Assembly (NCBI RefSeq): GCF_016595155.1
Contig: NZ_JAENGP010000018.1
Span: 1 to 55,372 of the forward strand
Length of the DNA stretch: 55,372 bases
Direction: 5' to 3'
DNA from: Advenella mandrilli
GTDB lineage: Bacteria; Pseudomonadota; Gammaproteobacteria; Burkholderiales; Burkholderiaceae_B
The notes under the pieces were generated by a model, which made no database searches, was not told the DNA's origin, and saw nothing but the letters and a program-made list of their open reading frames with translations. Position 1 is the first letter of the stretch, and each line of letters begins with the position of its first letter. The position numbers and the translations under genes were made by a program. Shown here one piece after another: positions 1 to 10,938 of the stretch.

Positions 1-243
1 TTGTGTTTTTACACCACATCCATTGAGCTGCTGTTTTTCCATGCATGATCAACTTATTCATTAGACCTGCTGCCAGGTGATGGGCGACTGCCTGGCACTT
101 GGACCGATCGCACCGCAACATCACAAAGATAACCGTGTGCCAATTTACAACAAGCAGTAAAAAGGACAAGCCGTTAACACAACGCTTGTCCTTTTCTTTT
201 TTCTCTTTACCTATGAATATCACCCGATCTCACCGCATGGCTT
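1..243. other. Left-edge intergenic region
   Basis: No convincing gene is seen here. The stretch holds a 7-bp inverted repeat (arms at 71-77 and 91-97, TGCCAGG/CCTGGCA) and the terminator annotated at 160-201. The remainder shows nothing recognisable. Confidence 0.6.
160..201 (+). terminator. Rho-independent terminator
   Basis: A 12-bp stem (AAAAGGACAAGC at 160-171 with its complement at 184-195) has a 12-nt loop and is followed on the + strand by a T-rich run. It could end a + strand transcript entering from the left. The A-rich left flank means it may also stop the rhodanese/msrAB transcript arriving on the minus strand. Confidence 0.75.
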
Positions 244-618
244 TCAATTCTGAGTAACCATCTTTTTGACCATATCGTATGCACCTTTATTAATCACATT
301 TGTATAGCCCATATTCAATAGGGTCTGCCTGGCGATTTCAGAACGTCGACCACTTCTGCAATATAGATTAATAGGTGCATTCTTATCTGGCGCAATAGAC
401 ACAATTGCGGAACCAAGATTCTGATATTCAATATTCAAAGCATCACTTACATGACCGCTTTCAAATTCAGCAGGCGTACGCACATCAATCCATATAGCCT
501 CTGCTTCCTTAATTTTCTGTATCCCTACAGTTTCCGCCTGGACATGAACATATACAGTTGCACCTAAACCAAACAATAAAGCCGAAGCCAGCACTATGTA
601 TTTTAATGTGGCGATCAT
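244..618 (-). CDS. Secreted or membrane-anchored rhodanese-domain protein
   Basis: This is a 124-residue single-domain rhodanese. Residues about 5-27 form a hydrophobic signal peptide or anchor, so the domain should lie in the periplasm. The rhodanese fold motifs are visible: WIDVRTPAEFESGH near residue 44 and the active-site loop CRSGRR with the catalytic Cys at about 87. Such proteins carry sulfur as a Cys persulfide; the physiological substrate cannot be read from sequence. It lies 28 nt downstream of the thioredoxin-MsrA-MsrB gene on the same strand, so the two probably share a transcript and a periplasmic redox role. It resembles PspE/GlpE-sized stand-alone rhodaneses; the family is clear, the exact role is not. 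Confidence 0.85.
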   Translation of the reverse strand: MIATLKYIVLASALLFGLGATVYVHVQAETVGIQKIKEAEAIWIDVRTPAEFESGHVSDALNIEYQNLGSAIVSIAPDKNAPINLYCRSGRRSEIARQTLLNMGYTNVINKGAYDMVKKMVTQN

Positions 619-646
619 GACAAGACCCTCCTATTACTATTTACTA

Positions 647-2215
647 TTAATTAACCAGTTTTATCAGGGAGCCATAACCTTCGGCTTCCATCTTGTCCAA
701 AGGAATGAAACGCAAGCTTGCACCGTTTATGCAATAACGTAAACCACCCCGATCTTTTGGCCCATCCGGGAATACATGCCCCAAATGAGAGTCCGCAATC
801 CTGCTACGTATTTCTATACGCTGCATGTTGTAACTTAGGTCTTTATGCCTGCTTACCGCATTCTCATCAATGGGTTTGGTGAAGCTTGGCCAACCACAAC
901 CCGAATCATATTTATCCCGGGAACTAAATAAAGGCTCATTGCTCACGATATCCACATACAAGCCCGGCTCAAACAAATGGTCATAAGCATGACTAAACGC
1001 AAACTCGGTACCATTTTGCTGGGTAATACGATACTGCTCTTCAGTCAGACTTTGACGCAATAAGTGATCCTCAGGTTTCTGAAATTTTTTCCAATCAACC
1101 TTATTAGTTACTGAATTCTGTTTTTCCAGCGGGATCTCGGCCTTACTTAAATCAATATGACAATATCCATTGGGATTTTTAACCAAATAATCCTGATGAT
1201 ATTCTTCGGCATCATAAAAATGCACCAAGGGCTGGTTTTCTACAACCAAAGCCTTGCGGTATTTTTTCTTTTCCGCATCCAATGCCGCCTGGATTACGGG
1301 CTTTTCGTCAGGATCAGTAAAATAAACCCCGGTACGATACTGCGTACCTCGATCATTACCCTGTCTGTTCAAACTGGTTGGATCAATAACACGAAAATAA
1401 TAAGTCAGGATATCAGGCAGGCTTAACCGATCTGCGTCGTAGGTAACCCTGACAGTTTCAGCATGGCCCGTTTTCCTGTAAATCACATCCTCATAGCTGG
1501 GGTTGTCTGTACGACCGTTCGCATAACCGGAAACCGCATTAATAACGCCAGGGATACGCTCAAAGTAAGCTTCTACCCCCCAAAAGCAACCACCCGCCAG
1601 ATAAATGACTTTTTGGTTCATGGCTATCGAAGCCGTACCCTTGACTGGCTTGTAAAATGACTGGGCGACTTTCTTTAAATCAGATTTGGGGTCTTGCACC
1701 AGCGCAATTGCCTGATCCCTATGTAAACTGCCTTTAACCACCCGAACCAGACGTTTGTCTTTATCGAATAAAGCCCAGCTAGGATACACGGCAACACTGG
1801 CATTTTTGATTGTTTTGCCATCAGGATCCAACAACACCGGCAGATCTGGGTAACTTAAACCCGCATACCATTCATTGAAATCGGCCAATGATTTTTCTCC
1901 CAATTTACCAGGAGAAACCACAGAAACCAGATTAATATCCGCAAAACGCTCGTCCTGAGCCCAGCCCTGGGTAGTTTCCAGTTCTGACAAACATAATGGA
2001 CACCAGCTTGCCCACAGCTTTACCAGTGTAGGTCGGCCTTCTTGTATCCATTTTTTAGCCGATTGCCCTTTGCCATCCTGTAAAGTCAATAAATGCTGAA
2101 AACCGGCCGTATCATTTGCATAAGTCTTGCCTGAACCAAAACCCAATATAACTGCAAACAACATCAAAAAACCGAAGAAAAACACCCCAACAGAACTGCA
2201 CTGCCTGGCTTTCAT
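647..2215 (-). CDS. msrAB: Thioredoxin-MsrA-MsrB fusion, periplasmic methionine sulfoxide reductase
   Basis: The 522-residue protein has three domains after an N-terminal signal or anchor (about 10-28). A TlpA/thioredoxin-like domain carries CPLC at 72-75. An MsrA domain starts near 200 with GCFWG (catalytic Cys about 210). An MsrB domain from about 375 carries CGWPSF and [11 protein letters not shown] (catalytic Cys about 495). The zinc-binding CXXC pairs of some MsrB proteins are not seen. The order matches the Neisseria PilB-type protein, which reduces both S- and R-methionine sulfoxides in periplasmic proteins, the thioredoxin domain supplying electrons, probably from a DsbD/CcdA-like membrane donor not present here. 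The ATG has AGGA 8 nt upstream. A 14-bp dyad 30 nt upstream of the start could be an operator. Confidence 0.93.
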   Translation of the reverse strand: MKARQCSSVGVFFFGFLMLFAVILGFGSGKTYANDTAGFQHLLTLQDGKGQSAKKWIQEGRPTLVKLWASWCPLCLSELETTQGWAQDERFADINLVSVVSPGKLGEKSLADFNEWYAGLSYPDLPVLLDPDGKTIKNASVAVYPSWALFDKDKRLVRVVKGSLHRDQAIALVQDPKSDLKKVAQSFYKPVKGTASIAMNQKVIYLAGGCFWGVEAYFERIPGVINAVSGYANGRTDNPSYEDVIYRKTGHAETVRVTYDADRLSLPDILTYYFRVIDPTSLNRQGNDRGTQYRTGVYFTDPDEKPVIQAALDAEKKKYRKALVVENQPLVHFYDAEEYHQDYLVKNPNGYCHIDLSKAEIPLEKQNSVTNKVDWKKFQKPEDHLLRQSLTEEQYRITQQNGTEFAFSHAYDHLFEPGLYVDIVSNEPLFSSRDKYDSGCGWPSFTKPIDENAVSRHKDLSYNMQRIEIRSRIADSHLGHVFPDGPKDRGGLRYCINGASLRFIPLDKMEAEGYGSLIKLVN

Positions 2216-2626
2216 AATTGAATCCTAAAAATAGTAATAAATACCTTACCTTGGTAAGATCTATTTTCTTACAACTCGTTCAGGGAAGTAGCCAATTTAG
2301 AAAAATGGATTGAAACCAAATGTTCGATGAAGAAAAAAACTGCCGGTTAAAGCCGCTTTAAATTCGGTAGCGCAGGATTTTGAGAAATGAGGCCGTTTCT
2401 GACCAATTTAATTGCCATATCGATAAATTGTTAAAGCATTAATAGCACAGCTTTTTTACAACAAAACAAGACGTCGCAATGCCATACTGGCTCAAGTAAA
2501 ACAATCAACTCAGCATCATTAACACTACCAGGCAACTTAATTTTTTTCTGCTTATCCAGTACTGTATACACCACTGGATATTGGACAGCGTCCAATATAA
2601 TTGCATTTTTGACCATTTCAGGCAAT
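2216..2626. other. Intergenic region upstream of msrAB
   Basis: About 410 bases without a convincing gene. It holds the msrAB promoter region with the dyad at 2245-2258. A 64-codon minus-strand reading frame (2431-2625) starts with TTG, lacks a Shine-Dalgarno and begins just after a terminator, so it is not called. Confidence 0.6.
2245..2258 (-). promoter_or_regulatory. Palindrome upstream of msrAB, possible operator
   Basis: A perfect 6-bp inverted repeat (CTTACC-TT-GGTAAG) is centred about 36 nt upstream of the msrAB ATG. With flanks it extends to 8-bp arms carrying one mismatch. Position and symmetry fit a repressor or activator site; the regulator is unknown. Confidence 0.4.
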
Positions 2627-2650
2627 AAAAAAGCCGCTATAAAAGCGACT
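2627..2650 (-). terminator. Terminator of the tRNA-Ile2 transcript
   Basis: Reading the minus strand, a 6-bp stem (AGTCGC with GCGGCT, one G-U pair) and a short loop are followed by six T. It lies 27 nt past the tRNA 3' end. Confidence 0.7.
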
Positions 2651-2676
2651 AATTTATTGAATACAAAGCGTTTTAT

Positions 2677-2753
2677 TGGTCCCCCCGGCTGGACTCGAAC
2701 CAGCGACCAAAGGATTATGAGTCCTCTGCTCTAACCAACTGAGCTACAGGGGG
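2677..2753 (-). tRNA. ileX: tRNA-Ile2 (anticodon CAT)
   Basis: The 77-nt minus-strand gene folds as a full cloverleaf. The acceptor CCCCCTG pairs with CGGGGGG through one G-U pair, a D-arm with GTTGGTTA follows, the anticodon loop is CTCATAA, the T-arm is GCTGG/CCAGC, and CCA is encoded. A CAT anticodon could be elongator Met or Ile2. The anticodon stem, variable region and T-arm (for example TTGGTCGCTGGTTC) closely match my recollection of E. coli ileX, which also lies near rpoD. I therefore prefer Ile2, which reads AUA after TilS puts lysidine on C34. Part of the anticodon arm is duplicated 56 bp away. Confidence 0.9.
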
Positions 2754-2779
2754 ATAATGCGACCAAAGGATTATGAGTC
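2703..2779. repeat. 21-bp direct repeat of tRNA anticodon-arm sequence
   Basis: The 21 bases at 2703-2723, inside tRNA-Ile2 (anticodon loop and 3' side of its stem to the variable region), recur exactly at 2759-2779, just upstream of the tRNA 5' end. The copies are 56 bp apart in the same orientation. The outer copy lacks the rest of a tRNA. Confidence 0.9.
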
Positions 2780-2855
2780 TTTTGGCTTACCCTCTTTGCA
2801 TAAGCTTTCCTGAATATTCATTTACATCCAGAAAGACCAGTATTAAACCATACTT

Positions 2856-2888
2856 ATTACTGATTTTCAAGAATTACTGATTTTCAAG
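2856..2888. repeat. 17-bp-period tandem duplication across the rpoD stop codon
   Basis: Sixteen identical bases (starting ATTACTGATTTTC) occur at 2856-2871 and again at 2873-2888. The right copy encodes the last residues and stop of rpoD; the left copy lies in the 3' UTR in another frame, so the protein is unchanged. Confidence 0.9.
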
Positions 2889-5240
2889 GAAGCTTTTAAG
2901 TTTATCTGCTCTGCTAGGGTGACGTAACTTTCTTAAGGCTTTTGCTTCAATCTGGCGGATACGCTCACGGGTGACATCAAATTGCTTGCCCACTTCTTCA
3001 AGTGTCTGGTCTGAGCTGATACCAATACCAAAACGCATTCTTAGCACTTTTGCTTCGCGAGGTGTCAGCGAGTCAAGAACTTCTTTGAAGGCATCACGCA
3101 TTGACCCATACAATGCAGAATCTGCAGGAGCCAGGGTAGCGCCATCTTCAATAAAATCGCCCAGATGGGAATCATCATCATCGCCAATTGGGGTTTCCAT
3201 GGAAATGGGCTCTTTGGCAATTTTCAGAATCTTGCGAATCTTTTCCTCGGGCATATCCATTTTCTGGGCCAGGGTTGCCGGATCGGGCTCAACGCCGGTT
3301 TCCTGCAAAATCTGACGATTGATACGATTCATCTTATTGATGGTTTCAATCATATGAACCGGAATTCGAATCGTGCGAGCCTGATCAGCAATGGAGCGCG
3401 TAATTGCCTGGCGAATCCACCATGTTGCATAGGTAGAGAACTTATAACCACGACGATATTCAAATTTATCCACCGCCTTCATAAGACCAATATTACCTTC
3501 CTGAATAAGATCCAGGAACTGCAGGCCACGATTGGTATATTTCTTGGCAATTGAAATTACCAGACGCAGGTTGGCCTCGATCATCTCACGCTTGGCTTTT
3601 TTAGCCTTGGCTTCACCCGTTACCATGCGCTTATTGACTTCCTTCAGATCCTTGATAGGTAATATCACGGACTTTTCAAGGTCAATAAGTTTTTGTTGAA
3701 TTTCATGGATATCAGGGATTGAACGCTCAAGGGTAGCGGCATAAGATGGATTTTTTGCCACTTCCTTATGAACCCAATCAAGATTGGTCTCATTGCCTGG
3801 AAACACTTTGATGAAATAAGAACGTGACATGCCAACACGATCAATACATGTATGCAAAATCGTCCGTTCCAGCATGCGAACCTCTTCAACCTGCGTGCGC
3901 AGGGAGTCAGCCAGACGCTCTACCATTTTCGCGGTAAAACGTACTCCGATCAACTCACCCAGAACGGCTTGCTTGGCTTCCATGTATTCGGGCGTTTTGT
4001 AACCACCTTCTTCATAGATATCTTTCATCTTGCCAAACCAGTGTTCGACAGTGTCGAATTTGGCAAGCGCCTCATCACGCAAGGTCTCTATCTGCCTGCT
4101 GCTCATGCCACCGGCAGGTACATCTTCCTCGTCATCTTCCACGACACCTGAACCGGCATATTCTTCGCCATCCTCAGACAACAGGCCATCAACGACCTCA
4201 TCAATTTGAGCCTGGCCATCGCGTACGCGCTGGATATGATTCAGGATTTCCTTGATGGTTGTAGGACAAGCGGCAATTGCCATGACCATATGCTTAAGGC
4301 CATCTTCAATTCGTTTGGCGATTTCAATTTCGCCTTCCCTGGTCAACAGCTCTACCGTACCCATTTCACGCATATACATACGGACAGGATCAGTAGTACG
4401 GCCAAAATCGGAATCAACCGTTGTTAATGCCGCTTCGGCCTCATCCTCGACGTCATCATCGGGGGAAGCCATTGGCGCATTATCGTTGAGCAGCAATGAC
4501 TCGGCATCGGGTGCCTGATCATAGACTGAAATACCCATATCACCGAAGGTACTGATAATGCTATCAATCGCTTCAGCATCTACCAGATCATCGGGCAATT
4601 GGTCATTAATTTCACTGTAAGTAAGATAACCACGATCTTTACCCAGTTTGATTAATTGCTTGAGCCGATTCCGGCGCGCTTCGAGTTCTTCAGCTGAAAA
4701 AGGACTTCTGGAACCACCCGTAACAACGTCTTTGGCATCTTTAGCACGCTTACCACGTTTTACAGGTTTAAGCTCAGGGACTTCTTCCGCCTCTTCATCA
4801 CCATTATCGAGAAAATCATCCTCGTTACTTTTAGGCTTTGATGGGCGTCCCGGCTTGCGTCCGCTAGAAGCTGGCGCCTTGGTTTTTTTGCTTGGGAGAG
4901 TATTTTCTTCCTGAAGATCATCATCAAAATCATTCAGCGAATCATCTGTATCAAGATTTTTACTGGGAACACGAGTCTTGGTCGTTATGTCTTTAATTGA
5001 TTTAGCCACCGTATTACTTGCTGCCTTATTAACTACTTTTGAAGATAGGGATGCATCGCCCTGAAGTTGCTCTTCTGATTTTACAGTAGCAGACTTCCCG
5101 GGCCTGGATGCTGAAGATTCTGGTTTAATTATGTTTTTTGTGTCAAGCTTTGCCTTGGATGGACTCTTACTTACAGTTTTTGTTGCTGTTTTTTTTACTG
5201 CTGTCTTGGTAGAAGTTGGCTTACTACTGTCTTTGATCAT
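2874..5240 (-). CDS. rpoD: Primary sigma factor RpoD (sigma-70)
   Basis: This is the housekeeping sigma factor that directs RNA polymerase to most promoters. A long Lys/Ser/Thr/Ala- and acid-rich N-terminal segment precedes region 1.1. Region 1.2 ([20 protein letters not shown]) and a large non-conserved insert follow. Regions 2.1-2.4 include [15 protein letters not shown], and region 4.2 has the helix-turn-helix [19 protein letters not shown] place the start at the ATG at 5240 (788 residues), which has GGA 7 nt upstream; a GTG at 5268-5270 in the same frame would add ten residues but has no better ribosome site. It is the last gene of rpsU-dnaG-rpoD, with an 88-118 nt gap after dnaG that could hold an internal promoter. 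The 3' end carries a tandem duplication. Confidence 0.97.
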   Translation of the reverse strand: MIKDSSKPTSTKTAVKKTATKTVSKSPSKAKLDTKNIIKPESSASRPGKSATVKSEEQLQGDASLSSKVVNKAASNTVAKSIKDITTKTRVPSKNLDTDDSLNDFDDDLQEENTLPSKKTKAPASSGRKPGRPSKPKSNEDDFLDNGDEEAEEVPELKPVKRGKRAKDAKDVVTGGSRSPFSAEELEARRNRLKQLIKLGKDRGYLTYSEINDQLPDDLVDAEAIDSIISTFGDMGISVYDQAPDAESLLLNDNAPMASPDDDVEDEAEAALTTVDSDFGRTTDPVRMYMREMGTVELLTREGEIEIAKRIEDGLKHMVMAIAACPTTIKEILNHIQRVRDGQAQIDEVVDGLLSEDGEEYAGSGVVEDDEEDVPAGGMSSRQIETLRDEALAKFDTVEHWFGKMKDIYEEGGYKTPEYMEAKQAVLGELIGVRFTAKMVERLADSLRTQVEEVRMLERTILHTCIDRVGMSRSYFIKVFPGNETNLDWVHKEVAKNPSYAATLERSIPDIHEIQQKLIDLEKSVILPIKDLKEVNKRMVTGEAKAKKAKREMIEANLRLVISIAKKYTNRGLQFLDLIQEGNIGLMKAVDKFEYRRGYKFSTYATWWIRQAITRSIADQARTIRIPVHMIETINKMNRINRQILQETGVEPDPATLAQKMDMPEEKIRKILKIAKEPISMETPIGDDDDSHLGDFIEDGATLAPADSALYGSMRDAFKEVLDSLTPREAKVLRMRFGIGISSDQTLEEVGKQFDVTRERIRQIEAKALRKLRHPSRADKLKSFLENQ

Positions 5241-5358
5241 ATTAGATTCCGAAAGTGACAAAACAACCACAAAACAACACTAATTTATGAATTCTTTATT
5301 AAAAAACTATAAATTAGAATTGGCGAAAAAGCATGAACAACCGATTATTGTACATCAT

Positions 5359-7272
5359 TTATCGCTTTACCACACGACTCAAAAATAAAATTCGTTTATT
5401 CAATGCTTTATAACGTTGGCGGGCCACTTCAGAATTCAATCCTTCCTGAACCAGCTTTGCCTGTTCACTGCGTAAAGAATCCATTTCAATACGCTGTAAT
5501 GCATCATTCCATTCATCCAAAGGATGAGGCAATTCTTCCATATCGATGGTTTCTACCGAAATGGAAGACAAAATGGCGTACAGATCAGAACTTTCGTCAA
5601 CGGCCTGCAATAATGCGCCCATATGTCTTGCACCACTTGAAATTGCCAATGAAATAAACTCACGCACTAATATCAGATGGGGGCTATGGCTTAAAACTTC
5701 AAGCTGTTGATCTGCAATTTGATCTACAAGTGCCGGATGCATGGCCAGTAAACGCAATAGCCTTTTTGCCAATGGCGTTACCTGCTTGCCTGAATTTCTT
5801 TTGCCGCCAATAGAAAAAGACTTGGTTTTTTCCATCCGGGCCGGTGGAAAATCATCAAACGGCACGACATCAAGGATTTCATTGAACCCATCAAATGCAG
5901 AAGACTCAAAAGCCGGCATGGCCGGACTATGCGTTACCACAGGCTGCAACACCACCGATGTACGCGCTGCAGTTTCTTCCTGATAAAAAGCAAGATCCTT
6001 GATCAACTCTTCAGAAGTCAGGGAAACAAGTTTGGCAAAATCATGCCCAATCTGGGTTTTTATACCAGACTCCGGAATTTGGGTAATTAAGGGTCTTGCT
6101 TCATGCAGGCACGCTGCCCTTCCCTCCGCCTCATTGAGCGGATAACGCTCAGCCAATGTCTGCAACATAAATGAAGACAACGCCATGGACTCCTGCACTT
6201 TTTCCCGGAAAGCATCAGCACCGAATTCCCGAATATAAGAATCAGGATCATGCTCAGCTGGCAAAAACAGGAAACGAATGGAGACATCATCACGCAGCAA
6301 TGGCAGACAGGTCTGCAATGCACGCCATGCGGCTTTCTTACCTGCATTATCGCCATCAAAGCTGAAAATAATCCGATCACTTGCCCGGATTAATTTCTGG
6401 ATATGCTGGGGAGTCGTGGCGGTACCCAAAGTAGCTACCGCATTATCCATCCCTTGTTGTGAGAGGCCCACCACATCCATATAGCCTTCCACCACCAGCA
6501 CAAACCCTTCGGCACGGATTCCCTGGCGGTTTTCCCACAAACCATATAGTTCCTGGCCCTTGGAAAAAACGGGTGTTTCTGGCGAATTAAGGTACTTGGG
6601 CTCACCTTTACCAATGATACGTCCGCCAAAACCGATTAATTTCCCCTTTGCATTGAAAATGGGAAACATGATCCGCTCACGGAACCGGTCATAACGACGC
6701 CCGTCCTCTGACTCTATGACCAGACCAGATTCAACCAACAGGGATTCTTCGTAATTGGCAAAAACCTCTTTGAGACCCTGGCGTTTGGTACCCGACCAGC
6801 CCAACCCAAAACGCTTGGCCGTTTGCCCGCTTAAACCTCGTTGCTTTAAATAAGCAATAGCCTGTGCACCGGATCTTAACTGGGACAAATAAAAGGAATG
6901 CGCCTTTTCAAGCACCTGCTGATGCAGCATGGTTTCGGTCTGTTTTTGCCTGACCTGTTTTTGTTGGAAGGGACTGCGCTGCTCTTCAGGTACAACCAAT
7001 CCTACCGAACCAGCCAAGGATCGGACCGTTTCGGGAAAGCTGGCCCCGGTATGTTCCATTAGAAAAGTAATGGCGGTACCATGCGCCCCACAACCAAAAC
7101 AATGATAAAACTGTTTAGTGGGACTGACCGTAAATGAGGGGGATTTTTCGTTATGAAAGGGGCACAGGCCAAGCAAATTGGCCCCGCCCTTTCTTAACTG
7201 AACATACTTGCCAACCACATCGACAACATCGACGCGGGCCAGCAAATCCTGAATAAAACTTTCAGGAATCAA
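5359..7272 (-). CDS. dnaG: DNA primase DnaG
   Basis: DnaG makes the RNA primers for Okazaki fragments, together with the DnaB helicase. The 637-residue protein has the N-terminal CHC2 zinc finger (Cys37, His40, Cys58, Cys61; [11 protein letters not shown] and [11 protein letters not shown]). The catalytic TOPRIM domain follows, with [11 protein letters not shown] and [11 protein letters not shown]. The C-terminal part is the less conserved helicase-binding region. The start codon is TTG, overlapping the TGA stop of rpsU in the four bases TTGA. No clear Shine-Dalgarno is seen, so translation is probably coupled to rpsU. The start gives [11 protein letters not shown], the usual N-terminus of the family in related bacteria. 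Confidence 0.96.
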   Translation of the reverse strand: MIPESFIQDLLARVDVVDVVGKYVQLRKGGANLLGLCPFHNEKSPSFTVSPTKQFYHCFGCGAHGTAITFLMEHTGASFPETVRSLAGSVGLVVPEEQRSPFQQKQVRQKQTETMLHQQVLEKAHSFYLSQLRSGAQAIAYLKQRGLSGQTAKRFGLGWSGTKRQGLKEVFANYEESLLVESGLVIESEDGRRYDRFRERIMFPIFNAKGKLIGFGGRIIGKGEPKYLNSPETPVFSKGQELYGLWENRQGIRAEGFVLVVEGYMDVVGLSQQGMDNAVATLGTATTPQHIQKLIRASDRIIFSFDGDNAGKKAAWRALQTCLPLLRDDVSIRFLFLPAEHDPDSYIREFGADAFREKVQESMALSSFMLQTLAERYPLNEAEGRAACLHEARPLITQIPESGIKTQIGHDFAKLVSLTSEELIKDLAFYQEETAARTSVVLQPVVTHSPAMPAFESSAFDGFNEILDVVPFDDFPPARMEKTKSFSIGGKRNSGKQVTPLAKRLLRLLAMHPALVDQIADQQLEVLSHSPHLILVREFISLAISSGARHMGALLQAVDESSDLYAILSSISVETIDMEELPHPLDEWNDALQRIEMDSLRSEQAKLVQEGLNSEVARQRYKALNKRILFLSRVVKR

Positions 7273-7481
7273 TATAAGCGTGGAGGCAGTTGCTGACTAC
7301 GAATGCGTTTGTAGTGACGCTTAACAGCAGCGGCGTGTTTGCGCTTGCGCTCTGCAGTCGGTTTTTCATAGAATTCGCGCGAACGCAATTCTGTTAGCAA
7401 ACCGGTTTTTTCAATAGTGCGCTTGAAGCGACGCAATGCAGCCTCGAATGGCTCATTTTCTTTTAATCTTACTTGTGGCAT
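7269..7481 (-). CDS. rpsU: 30S ribosomal protein S21
   Basis: At 70 residues it has the normal length and the very basic, Arg/Lys-rich sequence of bS21, including the family signature [10 protein letters not shown] and the basic C-terminal part ([14 protein letters not shown]). It binds near the 3' end of 16S rRNA and aids mRNA selection at initiation. It is the first gene of the macromolecular synthesis operon and overlaps dnaG by four bases. A leader of about 210 nt separates it from a likely extended -10 promoter, leaving room for post-transcriptional control. Confidence 0.97.
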   Translation of the reverse strand: MPQVRLKENEPFEAALRRFKRTIEKTGLLTELRSREFYEKPTAERKRKHAAAVKRHYKRIRSQQLPPRLY

Positions 7482-7699
7482 GTATATGAAAGCAATTAAG
7501 CTCAGTTAATGGTAAATAAAAATTAGCCTGATAAATAAATAAAATCACATAACGTTGTTGGCTGGCTATGCCAAATACAGGTGTTTCGCCATGCTTAACT
7601 TTACGCTACGGGCATGACCTTATCTATTCCTAACTAAAACCTTGCGTTTTATTTTGTCTGGGTTCAACAAAAAAAACTAAAAAACATAAGTAATCTCGG

Positions 7700-7708
7700 A
7701 TTATAGCA
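7700..7708 (-). promoter_or_regulatory. Extended -10 promoter for rpsU-dnaG-rpoD
   Basis: Reading the minus strand, TGCTATAAT is a perfect extended -10 element (TGN plus TATAAT). No good -35 hexamer is seen, as is usual for extended -10 promoters. It sits immediately past the end of the phosphoribosyltransferase gene and would give a leader of about 210 nt before rpsU. Confidence 0.5.
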
Positions 7709-7712
7709 TAAA

Positions 7713-8258
7713 TTAGTTATTTTTCACACCCTTTCTAACCCAGGCTTCCAATTGATGTGGTCTTAAACTGTCATAATCTTCAAAAGGCTGGTGAATCCAG
7801 GGGTTTGTAGGCAATTTATCAACGTAATAATCAGGTTCAACCTTGGCGTGACCTTTCCACCACAAAACAGCAGAACGCATTTCCACGATGCTTGGAAATT
7901 GACTTAACAGATGCTCTTGCACCCTGCTAAAAGTAAGCCCCGTATCCACCATATCATCCACCAACAAGACGCGTCCCTCTAGAGTGCCTTTAGTGATGGT
8001 AATGAACTGGGCAATGTCAAGCTGCCCCTGGACAGTGCCTGCCGCTTCGCGATAACTGCTGGTAGCCAGAATACCCAGAGGAACATCAAATATACGGGAA
8101 AGCACGTCTCCTACGCGGACACCGCCGCGCGCCAGACAAACTATAGTATCAAATTTCCAACCCGATTTATAGACGATCAAACCCAGCCTTTCGACCAGGT
8201 GATGATACTCATCCCAACTGACCCATAAATCGCTATCTGTACTAGGAGGTAACGACAT
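7713..8258 (-). CDS. Purine-type phosphoribosyltransferase
   Basis: This 181-residue type I phosphoribosyltransferase transfers phosphoribose from PRPP to a base. The PRPP loop VLLVDDMVDTGLTF lies at about 98-111, and an upstream CLARGGVRVGDVLS motif is typical of the xanthine/guanine/hypoxanthine group. It follows purA by 19 nt on the same strand, so a purine-salvage role (Gpt/Hpt-like) is likely. The base specificity cannot be decided from sequence. The length agrees with small bacterial PRTases and no defect is seen. Confidence 0.85.
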   Translation of the reverse strand: MSLPPSTDSDLWVSWDEYHHLVERLGLIVYKSGWKFDTIVCLARGGVRVGDVLSRIFDVPLGILATSSYREAAGTVQGQLDIAQFITITKGTLEGRVLLVDDMVDTGLTFSRVQEHLLSQFPSIVEMRSAVLWWKGHAKVEPDYYVDKLPTNPWIHQPFEDYDSLRPHQLEAWVRKGVKNN

Positions 8259-8277
8259 ATATATTCACCTGCTCTGA

Positions 8278-9603
<1,326 letters not shown>

Positions 9604-9641
9604 TCACTTGCCGGTAAAAAAGCATCCGTCAAGACCTGATT

Positions 9642-10808
9642 TTACTGAATACTTTCCAGGACCCAGTCACCCTCTTTGTAGACCAATTCACTTTCAAAAA
9701 TAAATTCATCGACACTTTGTGTACTGTTTGGAAAAATCTGAATTACCACATGACCCTGATTTCTCAATTCGCGAATACGCTCTACCAGCTCTGCATTTAG
9801 ATCCCATGGTGCCCTGATCGCCCTTGAAGGCTGAGCAGGCGAAAGCCCGCCAGAGACCTTGCGCAGATCAAGACTGAAACCCGTTGCAGGACGCGCCCTG
9901 CCAAATACTTTACCTACGTTATCATAACGACCACCACGCACAATAGCATCGTGCCAGCCTGGCGCAAAAATGGCAAAGCTGACACCAGAGTGATAATCGT
10001 AACCACGAACATCAGCCAGATCAATGCCTACACAAGCGTTATCTAAAGCATTAACCAGTTCGCGCAGTGACTGCAGCGCCTGACTGATGCCCGGTAAACG
10101 TGGGAGCTTTTCCTGGGCCTCGTCAAGGACATTGACAGAACCATATAAGGTTGGCAACAGAATTAATGCGTTGGCAATATCTTGCGGCACATCCTGGCAA
10201 CTTTCAAGCAATTCTTTTAGGCTTGGCACATCTTTATCATTAAGCAGGGAGAATATCTCGCTGGCTCGCTCGGAGAGCGCCGGCACAGAATCTACCAGCA
10301 CACGAGAAACATTAGGATGATTCAGGTCGATACGCGGTTTTTTAACACCTGCCATTTCAAGGCTTTCGAGCGCCAATTGAATAATTTGCAAGTCTGCCTC
10401 AAAACCGGCGTGACCATAAATTTCGGCCCCAATTTGCAACAACTCACGGTCGGATAACAAGCCGGACGGACGAGCATGAAAGACACTGCCACAATAGCAA
10501 AGCCGCGTTACGCCCTCGCGATTAAGCAAGTGCGCATCTATTCGCGTTACCTGCGGCGTCATGTCTGCACGCAAACCCATAGTACGACCTGACAACTGAT
10601 CTACCAGCTTGCAGGTGCGCAATTGCAAATCAAGGCCCTTGGCAGCTAATAGTGAGTCGGTATATTCAATTAATGGCGGCGCAACCATTTCAAAACCGAA
10701 GGTGCGGTAAAGATCGAGCAATTTACGTCGCAACTCTTCTATACGCCGTGCCTCTGCCGGGAGAATATCCGACAAGTGTTCGGGCAATAACCAGTTACTT
10801 GTTGTCAT
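9642..10808 (-). CDS. hisZ: ATP phosphoribosyltransferase regulatory subunit HisZ
   Basis: HisZ is a catalytically inactive paralogue of histidyl-tRNA synthetase. It pairs with the short form of HisG to make the active, histidine-sensitive first enzyme of histidine synthesis. The 388-residue protein has the class II synthetase-like core ([22 protein letters not shown] at the N-terminus split over about residues 6-27, [23 protein letters not shown]-like [16 protein letters not shown] and a GGRYDNVG motif). It lacks the anticodon-binding domain of HisS, which is encoded separately at 18993-20294. HisG is not in the window. The ATG lies only about 12 nt after a strong hairpin, with no clear Shine-Dalgarno. 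Confidence 0.93.
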   Translation of the reverse strand: MTTSNWLLPEHLSDILPAEARRIEELRRKLLDLYRTFGFEMVAPPLIEYTDSLLAAKGLDLQLRTCKLVDQLSGRTMGLRADMTPQVTRIDAHLLNREGVTRLCYCGSVFHARPSGLLSDRELLQIGAEIYGHAGFEADLQIIQLALESLEMAGVKKPRIDLNHPNVSRVLVDSVPALSERASEIFSLLNDKDVPSLKELLESCQDVPQDIANALILLPTLYGSVNVLDEAQEKLPRLPGISQALQSLRELVNALDNACVGIDLADVRGYDYHSGVSFAIFAPGWHDAIVRGGRYDNVGKVFGRARPATGFSLDLRKVSGGLSPAQPSRAIRAPWDLNAELVERIRELRNQGHVVIQIFPNSTQSVDEFIFESELVYKEGDWVLESIQ

Positions 10809-10820
10809 GGCAATTTTTCA

Positions 10821-10863
10821 AATAAAAATGCGACTCGTTGCGTAAGCAATGCGAGTCGCATTT
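10821..10863 (-). terminator. Long hairpin and T-run ending hflX-hflK-hflC
   Basis: A 12-bp stem (AAATGCGACTCG with CGAGTCGCATTT) with a further inner TTGC/GCAA pair is followed on the minus strand by TTATTT. It ends the hfl transcript about 75 nt past hflC. It also lies immediately before the hisZ start codon, so it may act on hisZ expression. Confidence 0.75.
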
Positions 10864-10938
10864 AGGAATAGTTTCTGAACTTACACGGCATTGTACAACT
10901 AATTACGCATAAATTCAGAAAATAAACCGGTTTTCAAT

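Noticed and set aside
2431-2625. 64-codon minus-strand frame downstream of the tRNA-Ile2 terminator
   Set aside because: TTG start without a Shine-Dalgarno, starts just after a terminator, and no recognisable protein features.
2677-2753. Elongator tRNA-Met
   Set aside because: Shares the CAT anticodon, but the anticodon stem and T-arm fit Ile2 better and it stands beside rpoD as ileX does in E. coli; some doubt remains.
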